Of a DNA stretch of 64,000 bases, positions 1-10,136 are shown in pieces (the stretch's first letter is position 1; each line of letters opens with the position of its first letter). This DNA comes from Anthostomella pinea (taxonomy: Eukaryota; Ascomycota; Sordariomycetes; Xylariales; Xylariaceae): assembly GCA_963556695.1 (NCBI GenBank), contig CAUWAG010000020.1:868001-932000 (forward strand), read 5' to 3'. The notes below the pieces were generated by a model that saw only the letters and a program-made list of their open reading frames with translations, searched no databases and had not been told where the DNA came from. The position numbers and the translations under genes were made by a program.

Positions 1-154
1 CCATCTACAACTCCGGACGTGAGTATGTGCTGCTCTACGGGGTGATGCTCACCAGTGTCGTTTTCCTGAAGAGGAAGAAGCCGGACCATATCAGGGCCAG
101 GACCAGGACGGCCACGAGGCCGTGCTTCTTGGACGCAAATACTGGCGCCGTCAT
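1..154 (-). CDS. 5' end of a membrane-anchored protein, runs off left edge
   Basis: Not identified. The ATG at 154..152 opens a short reading frame on the minus strand. A hydrophobic stretch of about 16-18 residues follows a short basic N-terminus (VAVLVLALIWSGFFLF), as in a type II membrane protein or an uncleaved signal anchor. The frame is then cut by what looks like a GTGAGC donor at 52..47. A possible acceptor (TTGTAG) ends at 5, so exon 2 would begin with the last four bases of the window. An in-frame stop at 37..35 supports splicing rather than read-through. A Golgi glycosyltransferase is one common type with such an N-terminus, but nothing here proves it. The in-frame upstream codons (to 427) look like leader, not protein. 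Confidence 0.35.
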
Positions 155-1130
155 AATATCAATATCTGTGTCTGCATTTACCCTCGGAAAACAACGATTA
201 TTCTTTGAGAAATGGTGAAGGGGTAATCGATGCGCTTTGAAGAAGGCGAGGGCACCTGACATCTGTCCTGGAGAAGAAAGGTCTATAACCGCCTGTCTCA
301 CCTCGCTCTCCCTGGACCAAGGGAAAGTCACGCAACATACATAGACAAAGAAGGGCATTATAGCGCGGGTCTGGCATTGTATCTCCCTATCTGGTGTGAC
401 CCCATGGTCAACTATGATGTACCCCAACTCGGGGTTGTAGTTCGGGAGCCGCGGAACAGACGCTGCTACAGACTCTAATGGAAGAGTCGATGTCCCTCCA
501 TCCTCTTGGGGAGGCAGTTGGAGTCACGCTGTTGTAAGTACACGTGAGGGAGAATAGTGTCTCACATGCGGGCTAAAGTGGCTTGCCGGCAATGTGGATC
601 GGTGTGAATCCATTGTTTGAGGCTCTGAGCCATGCTTAGAGTTCAGAGGCATACCAGTATTCAGGGGTAAATGCGTCTCAGTCGTGAATCACCTTTCCGC
701 GTATTTACTGGTCAGACTGTTGCCGCGGAATCAGAAGCCATTACGTTGCACGAGTAAGGTGGAACTGTAGTCGGAAACGTAGCTTCTTTTTCCTCCATCG
801 ACAAGTGGTATCCCATCACGAACTATCTACGGAATCCTTGCCTCCAAACATCTCGACATCTCGTCATCTCAAATCTCCTAGAACGAGTAGGCGAGCAGGA
901 TGAGTCTCATGCCTGTACAAATCCTGGCCAATAAGTATAGCTCAAGAAAGAACAAAATATCCTCGCCACCTATTCTCCCTCTCTACGTGACTCCGACAAG
1001 AATAGGTATCTTTTACCAACCGATACCTCAAAGAACTGAACCTGGAGTTACGCAAGAGTGCAGCACAGCCGCCGCATAGGGAAGCCGATGGATGGAAAAG
1101 GAGGGGGTATTATACGTCGACACAACAGGC
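155..1130. other. intergenic spacer
   Basis: No gene seen. It should hold the promoter and leader of the minus-strand gene at the left edge and the 3' end of alpha-tubulin. The ORFs overlapping 1028-1588 are shadows of tubulin exon 5. Confidence 0.6.
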
Positions 1131-2863
1131 TTAGTACTCAGCCTCCGTCTCGTCAGGCTCGAAGCTGTCGGCCGCGACCTCCTCGTAGTCCTTCTCCAGG
1201 GCGGCAAGGTCCTCACGGGCCTCGGAAAACTCGCCTTCCTCCATACCCTCACCAACGTACCAGTGTACGAAAGCCCGCTTGCTGTACATAAGATCGAACT
1301 TGTAGTCCAGACGCGACCATGCCTCGGCGATGGCAGTGGTGTTGGACAGCATGGAGACGGAACGGTCGACTGAAGCCAGACCACCGTCGTTCGGAGATGT
1401 GGAGGGGACAGACATCGGCTTCTGGTAGTTGATACCCAGCTTGAAGCCAGTGGGACACCACTCGACCAGGTTGAAGGATGACTTGGCCTTGAGAGCCGCG
1501 ATGGCCGCGTTGCAGTCACGAGGCACAACATCGCCACGGTAGAGGAGGGCGACGGCCATGTACTTTCCGTTGCGAGGATCGCAGACAACCATCTGGTTGT
1601 TGGGCTCGAAGCCTGTGATTTGGTTAGTTGACGTAACTGGATCTAGGCTGCGTTGCAGATCTTACATTGGAAGGTAAGGTCGTGGACCTTGAAGCTCTCG
1701 TGGGAACTCTTGGCGGCTGAGACGACAGGAGCGTAGCTGATCAGCGGGTAGTGGATACGAGGGTAGGGGACCAAATTGGTCTGGAACTCATTCAGATCAA
1801 CGTTCAGAGCACCGTCGAATCGCAGAGACGAGGTGATGGAGCTGACGACCTGAGCAATCAGTCGGTTCAGATGCTCGTAGCTGGGCCGGGGGACGTCTAG
1901 ATTGCGTCTGCAGATATCATAGACAGCCTCGTTGTCGACCAAGAAGGTGCAGTCGGAGTTCTCGATGGTGCTGTGAGTGGACAGGACGGCGTTGTAAGGC
2001 TCGACGACAGCGGTTGACACACGAGGAGCCGGGTAGACGGCGAACTCGAGCTTGCACTTCTTGCCGTACTCGGTAGAGAGGCGCTCGAGAAGGAGGGCAC
2101 CGAAGCCAGAACCAGTACCGCCGCCAAACGAGTGGAAGATCAGGAAACCCTGCAGGGAGTTGCAGTTGTCTAGCGCATGTGTCAGTCAGTCACCAAGCAG
2201 CAACGCATGATTCCTGGCCAGCTTGCATACCTGCAACGCGGCGGACTCGGTCGAGGCAGTTGTCGACCATCTCCTTGCCGATGGTGTAGTGGCCACGGGC
2301 GTAGTTGTTGGCGGCATCCTCCTTTCCGCTGATCAGCAGTTCGGGGTGGAAGAGCTGGCGGTAGGCACCGGTCCTGATCTCGTCAATGGGAGAAGGGTCC
2401 AAGTCGACGAAGATGGATCGGGGCACGTATTTGCCGCCGCTGGTCTCGGTGAAGAAGGTCTCGTAGGAGCCACCGTCGAGGACGTCCTTTGCCTTGGGAT
2501 CGGGGCGACCATCCTGTCCGAGGCCGTGCTCGAGGAGGTACCTGTAGATAGCTGTCAGCCAGGACCATGGGAGCACAAGGCGGTGTAACACTTACAACTC
2601 CCAAGCGCTGTTACCGAGCTGGGTACCAGCCTGGCCCAGGTGAATGTGGAGGATCTGTGTGAAGCAGACGATCAGACGGAATCCAAGATAGGCTCAGCAG
2701 ACCAGGAGAAGCTCGAGTAATAGAAGGAGCATCTTCACGATCTCTATCGTCGTAGGGGCATTCCAATTGGCAGAGCCCACACCGGACCAGGTGCCGTGGA
2801 ACAAATCAATGGCCATTGTAAACCGTAGCTCAACGACTGCTCAGAACTTACCTCGCCCTTCAT
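1131..2863 (-). CDS. tubA: alpha-tubulin
   Basis: Alpha subunit of the tubulin heterodimer, the building block of microtubules. Five exons: 2863..2852, 2654..2596, 2541..2231, 2169..1666, 1612..1131. Together they give 455 codons, close to the usual 450. Exon 1 is only 12 bases (MKGE). Recognisable landmarks are the N-terminal [20 protein letters not shown] segment, the nucleotide-binding glycine-rich loop GGGTGSG in exon 4, the [19 protein letters not shown] region, and an acidic C-terminal tail ending in EAEY, the terminal tyrosine typical of alpha-tubulin. Every junction restores the conserved reading frame: for example, GCA G joins AC at the third junction to give ADNC. The first intron is comparatively long at 197 bases. 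Fungi often have two alpha-tubulin genes, and I cannot say which this is. Confidence 0.97.
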
Positions 2864-3573
2864 GGTGTATCGTCGTCGGCTGGTGGTCCGAACTGGTGAG
2901 GTCAAGGGTGTCGAGAAGTCGATGCCGATTCGGAAGATCCAATTACGGGCTGGTGGTCAGGATGCGCACAGCGCTTGAAGGGAAAGAATGCAGGAGGAGG
3001 TCAGGGAGGTGTGGGTGTTGGTGGTTTTGTGTGTGGGGATTGGGAATGCCCTCGTCGAATCAGTTGTCCACAGTCTCCAGTGAGGGGGGGGCTTAAGCAC
3101 TAAGATAGACCGGCTACCAGGGTGTTTTGATGTTGACGCGCGATGGAGGGGCAGCCGTGTTGGCGGTCGGGGTACCTCGAGGGCTGGTTTGCAGAAAGTT
3201 TGCAGTGTTTGGCCAGCTCAGATACATCGGTGTAAACAAATAATGCTGCTATCGTCTCACAGCTAATGCGAAACGGTCAAAACGGGCTCACACCGCCTAT
3301 CAACAAAGCCGGCGTGACAAGGGCCATGCCTCTCTCATGCTGATCTCTCTACATACTATGTGGTAGCTTGCTGCAGGTTGACCGTTTGATGGGCATCGTT
3401 TTATGACAGGTCTTCATAATGATATATCACCCAAAGTTCAGAATCACAAGTCGGGTCTGGTAGTCATCACAGCACGCATGTCAATAGACTCCGGGTATCG
3501 AGACTGAAAAACACCATTGACGTTCGACGTTCGAGGGCACGCCCTCAGCCAAGTGGTAAATACCGACTGCTTC
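2864..3573. promoter_or_regulatory. spacer upstream of alpha-tubulin
   Basis: No coding region seen. It contains the minus-strand tubulin promoter and leader and, at its far end, the 3' end of the Nop12 gene, which is transcribed in the same direction. Short G-rich and pyrimidine stretches are present but I identified no specific motif. Confidence 0.5.
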
Positions 3574-5394
3574 TCACTTCTTCGGACCTGTCTTCCTCCA
3601 CTCTGCCGCTCGCTTGGCCCCTCGACCCTTCGTTTTGGCCTTCACTGCCCCTTTCTTTCCCTTCACCTTCAACTTCAGATCCCGTGGCTTACCATCCGTT
3701 GAACTTGCCCGGCGACCCTCGAAAACGAACTGCTCCGGCGGCTTTATCGTGTCTTCACTTTCGGTTCTGCCAGGCCGTTCTTTCGGCTGTCTGCCATCGC
3801 CCTCCAGCCCGTGCCGTTGCCGTGCTGCGCCGGCTCGACCAAACAATCGCCCGGCTCTGCCAACTTGTGACTGCTGCTCCGGCGTGGCCTTTGGCTTGTG
3901 TTTCGTGCTTTTTGACTTGCCGTCTCTGCCCTTCAGGCCGTCAAACTTGCCCTTCGTCGTACGCTCCATTGCAAGTGCTGTTTTACGCGGGTCTTTGGCG
4001 CGAGACACGCGCAAGATGCGTGGCAGCATGGGCGGGTACTTCTTCCCATTCAACAACAGTGCCGATTCCACGTCGTTGGCCTCGTAGAATTGGACGTATG
4101 CGAAGCCTTTCCCCACCCGTGTCTTGTCGTCTCGGGGTACGCGGACGCTCTCCACCTTGCCAGCATGCTGACCAAATGTTCGCCACAAACCCTCTTCGGT
4201 ATCGGCAGGAATCTTGGTACGCTTCTTTGTCGTAGTCTCGCCTTCTGCGGTCGTATTGATGACTGTCTCGTCATCCACGAAGCCCAGGTTTCCCACAAAC
4301 ACGCATCTGCGGTGGTCTATGGGAGTCGGATGGGCTACACTGTCCACCCGCATGTGGCGATCAAGTATGACTGACCCATTGAGGGCCCTCAGAGCAGTTC
4401 GTGCGGCGAGTGGTGACGAGTAAACGGCATACGCATTGGTAGACTTGGTGGTTGCCGACATGACCAACTTGGTGACATAGGCGGCCCGTTTCGGTATTGC
4501 GCCCGTGGAGAAGGCCGTGGAGCGAAACCGAAGCGACTCAACTTTATGAGGGCCGGTGGAGGAATCGAGAGTGGATAAGGGAGACTCGAGGTGAGTTGTC
4601 AGGAGCTTCTTCGCCTTGGAGGAGGTGATGGCCTCGTTGGAAATATTACCCAAAAATAGGGTGCGATTTGCTTTGTCGAGCTCGATGTTGGCGTGTTCGT
4701 CCGTCTTCTGGAGTGACTCGTGTACCAAGTTGGCAGCGCCCTCCTCTTCATCTCCAGAAGCTTCCGCTGTTTTAGACGTTGTGCTGGCGATGGCCTCGCC
4801 ACTTGGTCCTTTACGACGTTTCTCTTCTTGATGTTCTTTCTCCTCCTCTTCTGCGATTTTGCGCATGTACTTGACCTCTAAGTCGTCATGTTCGTCTTTA
4901 CGCTTTCTCTTGCGATCCTTCTTCTGAACTGGGGGCTCCTCGACAGCGTTCAGGCCCTCGGAAGACGAGTCTTGACCTTCAGATTGGGCGCCATCTTCGT
5001 CGTCATCTTCTATCTCGCTTAGGACCTCGTCGTCTTCCTCTTCAGCCTCGTCTTCGCCGCTCGTCTCCGCGTTGCTCCCATCTGCCGATTCACCATCCAC
5101 GACTGATTCTGCGTCCTGGGTCGCCTCGGAGGGTTTGATCTCCTTTCGTTCAAGTAGTTCCACGTATCGGTTTGTCGAGGGCGCCTGGGCAGGACCGGAC
5201 TTGACGAAGGGTTAGCTTCTGATTGTGGCAACGTGCGGCGTCGACCAGGAATACTGACACTGCCTGCGAATAAAGCATCCAAGGTGGGGTCGATGACCTT
5301 GCCTGAAGCTGCCAGACCAGATTTTCTGGCACACCAGTTAGTCAATTGCGGCGAGCAAAACATCCGGTGCAATGTATACTCACGACTTTGCCAT
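3574..5394 (-). CDS. NOP12: nucleolar RNA-binding protein Nop12 (two RRMs)
   Basis: Nop12 works in the nucleolus in processing of the large-subunit pre-rRNA. Three exons: 5394..5384 (MAK plus two bases), 5325..5259, 5199..3574, giving 567 residues. I chose this start because it adds the N-terminal LDALFAGS segment expected of the family and both junctions keep frame. The intron after exon 2 contains GCTAAC 12 bases before its AG. The N-terminal third is a long acidic and lysine-rich coiled region. RRM1 begins near residue 200 (RTLFLGNI) with an insertion, as in Nop12. RRM2 follows near residue 335 (RCVFVGNLGF as RNP2, GKGFAYVQF as RNP1). The C-terminus is very basic (KGKKGAVKAKTKGRGAKR), fitting a nucleolar signal. 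Divergent from the Dep1 gene across a 700-base spacer. Confidence 0.93.
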
Positions 5395-6093
5395 TGTAAG
5401 ATGGCGACAACTTCGTTCGCGGTGAAGCTGGTTGAGGTTGAATGCAGGAGACCTCAGCTTCAAGCACAGCGCAGTTCGGACCCAAGCAGAAAAAAAAGTT
5501 CCAACCAAACACCGGCAGTACCCCCAACCATGAACCTTATCTTATCGGACGGATTAGCTCCAATTTATTAGCAGCCAACCGATAGTCGCTCAAGGGAGCT
5601 AGCTGCCAGTGGCTTATCGATAAGCAGGCGTCTCTTGTTCCGGCCGCCAAATGCCGTTATGAGCGTCTGGGACTTGGGGTCATTGGGGGGAGGTACCTTC
5701 GCACTTTAGCAGCGAACCACCCAGATTTTGGTCATTCTCTTTCTGTTTCCGCGAGCGCAAACTGATCCCTCCCAGCGCCTGACCCTGCCCACCTTGAATG
5801 ACTCTGCCTTTTCGACAACAGACTTCTGGTCCAACCGCCGCTCGTTTCACGGATCCCATACATAGGTCCCATTTGCTGTGGCTCCCGGCTCAAGTCGAAG
5901 GGCTTCTCCCACCTGAAGCCCACTTCCCGTGTTTACAGCCAGTACCTCCTTGGTCTGCTGAAGCTTCATCCGCCCCGACAGCTTCGAGCACCCATCGTCT
6001 TGCGCACGCCTCTCTCGGCAAATCGTTGCTCCAACTCGTACTTCAATATCCAACCCGTTGAACAGAAAACGGCCTACGAACGGCGATTTTACC
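5395..6093. promoter_or_regulatory. bidirectional promoter between NOP12 and DEP1
   Basis: The two flanking genes are divergent, so this 0.7 kb should drive both. The right half (about 5760-6090) is a CT-rich leader ending in a good start context, TTTTACCATGG at 6087-6097. No TATA box is evident. Confidence 0.6.
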
Positions 6094-8211
6094 ATGGCCA
6101 CTGGAGACACGGCGCCTCCGCCGCTCTCCATCCCTCCCCCGCCGACTGAACCACTTTCCGACGACGATGGGTCCAGTCCTCTGAGCGACGTCGAGGACAA
6201 GGACGATGACCCTGACGACATTCACGGCCGTAGCCCCATCGCAAACCACCACGATGACGAACCGAGCTCGCCCGACAACCTATCCGACGCCAACGACACC
6301 GAAGCCGAAACGGAGCGCCTCTACGACACGCCCAGGAATCCCACCCGCCACAAAGACGTCCCCCTTGACCAGTCCGCGGCAGGCAGTGTCTACGAGCGCA
6401 CCCCGAGCAAGCTGCGTCAAGCCAATAGCACCGTCGCCGGCGGCAATTACGACGACAGTGGGCGCCTCTCTGACGAAGACGTCTCAATGGCCTCCAGTCC
6501 ACCTGCGCAACCACTCGAAGCCCCCGAGAAGCTGCAATCACCGACGTTGGATATCTTAGCCGAAGCAGCAAATCAAGAAGCCGAAAACCGAAAGCGGAAA
6601 CGTCCACCAGTAGAACTAGGAGCCGCCGAGCCGGAGCAGCCCTTGCGCAAACGAACAGAGTCGGCACCCCCTCCCAGTCAAGAAGTTCCGGACAATGATA
6701 TCGCCATGGCAGATGAGGATGACCCTTCATCGAACACTAACAGCGGCGAACACTCTGCTGATGAGGGAGTTAATGCGACTGCGGGTGACGACGAGGTGGA
6801 TAAGCCTCCACCTGGAGCTCCATCGGATCGGGAGACCGGACCTAGGAAGCCGACACGGAGCAGTTCGAGGAAGCTCAAAGGTCCAGAAGATAAAGCGGAA
6901 CGCGGTGTATCTCCCGAAGCTGGCGTCGATGGTACAGCGCCCGAAGAAGACGGGGCGCATACGGGCGACGACGAGCACATGGAAGTCGATGTAGATGGGG
7001 AGGCAGAAGCAGCTCATAAGAACGAAGAAGAACGTATGGCAGACCTCTCGGGCTATCATATAGCAGCAACAGCTAACTCGCTCGGAATAGTTGAAAGAAA
7101 AAGGGCCGCTTTCGAGCAGCTATCGAGTATAGAGAAACGCTTCGCTACCTTCAGAGATAGGTACGGGATTCCACTCTTGTCCTACGGTACCTTTCAGCGA
7201 GCTAACACGGACACAGACTTTACGAGGAAAGACTGGAGCAGCTCAATCAAGAAGAGGCGATGTTGCGATCCGACAACCCTACACACCCCGAGTATCTCGC
7301 CATGATGAAATGTATAGACGCTAGGAGAGACGAGAAACTGCGCGTAGCAGATCGCGAACTCGAGCTGCGCCTGGAGATGCTGGAGAGGTTGGGTGTTGCC
7401 AAGCGCGCGCAAATCCACTCACAGTATTTCCAGGCGGTCAGAGAGTCCCGAGAGACGGTGTTGGCTGAACTTGGCCAACATTGGTACGACATCCAGCACG
7501 AGCGACGGAAGCACGCCGATAATGTACCCGAATACGGCATTCGATTTCCCCAAACGCATAACGAGCACGTAAGAAATGCGTTGGCGTACAACAAGGAGGT
7601 ATCGATTCTATCTGGCATCGCCAAGTACGAGGGAATGCCAGCAGCTCCAGACATGCCAGGAGCTTCCCTGTCCGAGGTAGAAGACGACTTCGATGCTATG
7701 AACGTAAGTAGCCATCGACGATTGCCAATACTGGACGGCAATGCTGATATTGTATGAGTAGAGAGGTCGTCAGCAAGCACCGCGGCATTCAGTACCCAGG
7801 CCAAGCTATACTGATTACCGCGGTGTACCCTTTGGAGAACCTCTAGGGCCAGCGGCAGAGCAGTTCCTGGAGCAAACGCCATGGGCAAATCCCAACCACC
7901 CATCCAACGCCTACCTTCTCCAGCGCCAGCATTCAGCCCAGCAGGAGACGCAAGCGGCAGCAAGTGTGTTGACAAATGCGTCTGCCGGGTCAAGGCGGCA
8001 AACCAGTCAACCGAACCCCTTTTCGATATCATCAGCCAGCCAACCTTTCAACGGCAACGCGAAGCCATCCAAAAGCATACCCAGGCAAGATTCGGAGTCG
8101 CCCGAAGTCACGCGAGCTGCGAATGTGTTAGAACAGACGAAAGCCCGGAGCATGAAGGCAGCGGAGACAGCCGCGAAACGCGAGAATGGCCAGCGAGTCG
8201 GCGGGTTCTAA
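6094..8211 (+). CDS. DEP1: Dep1/Sds3-like subunit of the Rpd3L histone deacetylase complex
   Basis: Likely a scaffold-type subunit of the large Rpd3-Sin3 deacetylase complex, acting in the nucleus on transcription. Three exons: 6094..7160, 7217..7703, 7762..8211, giving 667 residues. The start at 6094 has a strong ATGG context; the codons upstream to 6058 begin with TTG and are leader. The first 310 residues are acidic, low-complexity and serine/proline-rich with basic clusters (KRKRPP). The conserved block starts near residue 318 (YHIAATANSLGIVERKR) and runs across intron 1 into a coiled-coil region (LYEERLEQLNQEEAMLR, YLAMMKCIDARRDEKLRVAD) typical of Sds3/Dep1/BRMS1 proteins. Both junctions are frame-consistent. 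The C-terminal exon is proline- and glutamine-rich and ends in GGF. Dep1 and Sds3 are related; the long acidic N-terminus favours Dep1. Confidence 0.85.
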
Positions 8212-8827
8212 GCGCAACAGTCACATGCTCACAATTACTTGAAGCTTGCAACAGCGCTTTGACACAGGGAGCGGCGGGGGAACCCCGACGTCAACGACGA
8301 CACGACGACAACTGTTCTGTGGGACGTGGAATTTCTCCATTTGAATAGACAGCGAAAGAAAGCATATTGGCGTTTATACCACAAGCTGCATATGTTTTGC
8401 ATGGGGCGTCAGCGGTGGCCATGGGCAATATATTGGCGTTGTCTGCTCAGGCCATACATGTACGAAGGGATGATCTTTGCGTTGGGTGGCTCTTTTCGGT
8501 GCATTTCCGGGGAAGCCGGGAGTAGAGCTGGCCACTTCTCTATGGTACAATCTGATGGGTTTTTGTAGATACACATTTTGTTGGCGTCCGGGGGGCGATT
8601 CGCCTTGTCGGGAGGTCCTCGTCGGGCCATGATACCACCTAGCTTGTTTTTATGTTGTTACAACCAATTGACCGAAGTCGAAGACTCAATTCAAGCCCTC
8701 CTTGTTGTACATTGTATACCCCAGTGCCCTCAACTTGACCAGTGAGGCAGACCGGTGTCGGGTCGCGGCCATCCATGTAGTCATGATGGCTGCTAGTGGT
8801 GGTGGTAGGTCAATGTTTTGTACTCGA
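8212..8827. other. convergent spacer between DEP1 and COA3
   Basis: Both flanking genes end here, so it should contain two 3' untranslated regions and terminators. Short ORFs are present but show no protein-like composition. Confidence 0.6.
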
Positions 8828-9221
8828 CTACTTCGCTCGCTGGCTCGGCGCATCGGGAACCTTGACATCGTCGAACTCGTCCTGACCGATGGCTCGGATA
8901 GTGTAGATATCTGTCGAGCATCAGCGCCCTATCCTCGTACTTCGACACCTGCCTCCCGGCGGCGCATCGGGGGTATGGGGAGTAGTATCCTTACAGACTC
9001 CGATGGCGAAGCTTGCCACGGCAGACCCGACGATGGCATTCTTGAAGATGTAGGGCTTCCGGGCGCGGATGAGGGCGGGCGACTGCCGGGACTGGCGGTC
9101 GTAGTAGGAGGAGCTTCCGAATCTGCCAGTGGTGTTAGTTTTATATTGGTCGATCTTTGCGACAGTTCGTATGAGCAAGCTTGAAGCTTGGGTATGGACG
9201 TAGTACATACCCAGATGGCAT
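8828..9221 (-). CDS. COA3: cytochrome c oxidase assembly factor Coa3
   Basis: Small mitochondrial inner-membrane protein that works in Cox1 translation control and early assembly of complex IV. It is easy to miss, because three short exons build 73 residues: 9221..9211, 9122..8995, 8910..8828. Splicing restores one continuous protein. It has a soluble basic N-terminus (RARKPYIFKNAIVGSAVASF), a single membrane span (about residues 33-50, IVGSAVASFAIGVYIYTI) and a short acidic tail (QDEFDDVKVPDAP), which is the family layout. The first intron has a CTAAC branch site before GGCAG, and the second has CTGATGCTCGACAG. Exon 1 is only 11 bases. It is convergent with the Dep1 gene and its upstream spacer faces the Pta1 gene. 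I am confident because the RARKPY and YTIRAIGQDEF signatures are both present. Confidence 0.9.
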
Positions 9222-10136
9222 CTTGATGTAGTTTTGCCCAACTGGGCCTTTGTCTGTGATATGCGACAGCTAGATGTGGTCGCTGGCTTGGTGTATTCAG
9301 ATTTGGGAAATCGTATGTTCAATGGATTATTTGGGGGAGCCGCTAAAAGTTAACGATGCAGCGATGCTTCAAGCGGGCTTGGCTGCTGTTAGAAAGACCC
9401 GATAGAGCAATGGCCGCAGATCTCCTACATATGCACTTATTAGGTAGTACCTTTGGCCAATTAGAGATGTGGCTGTATTTCCTCGGGTAAATACGCCATG
9501 CCTGACCAACCTCCCGGCTTCCTGTCCACATGCCCTGCCAGTCACGCCAAGCTCCCATCCGCCCAAGCTTGTCTTCAATGTCCTTCGCGGGAAGCTTCAA
9601 CACAAAGCATTCCCTCTTTCACCTAGGTACCTTATCTCCGGTCCATGACGGTGGCCCTGATGAGAGACCATTCGTCCTGTATTTGATTCCACTGCTGTGT
9701 ACTGGGGCATACATTCATGCTCAATTTTACACTTAAGAGATGGGCAGGCGGCTCCCAGCAATCGTAGGTAGGTTCGCATTCAGGCTGTAGAGGGTGCCAG
9801 GAACAGAGCATCGATCGTCCCAATTGACATCACCGGGCAGGAAAAAACAACTCCAACTGAACTTCGACGCGCCCGCGCGACCGGTCCAGTCCACACTCCA
9901 ACACTCCCACACTCCCACACCATACCACCTCAACATCGCCGCGGTCTACGCACAACCAGCACTGCAAGCTGGCTATTAGATCTCGACTACCAGTTGCAGC
10001 TCCCAGGCGCCGATTTGACACTCTCAAATAACGCAACCTCTTATACAATTGGTTCGTGACACAGCACGCTGCCGTAAACTGTATCCCCCTTCTCGCTGGT
10101 CTCAGGTTTGCCTGAGCCCACTCTGCCCCATCCATC
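9222..10136. promoter_or_regulatory. divergent spacer between COA3 and PTA1
   Basis: It should carry promoters for both flanking genes. A short repeat of the form ACTCCCACACTCCCACAC lies near 9900-9921, and a cytosine-rich leader precedes the PTA1 start. No extra gene is supported. Confidence 0.5.

Noticed and set aside
1028..2588. Several 60-190-codon ORFs on both strands over the tubulin gene
   Set aside because: Shadows of the alpha-tubulin exons.
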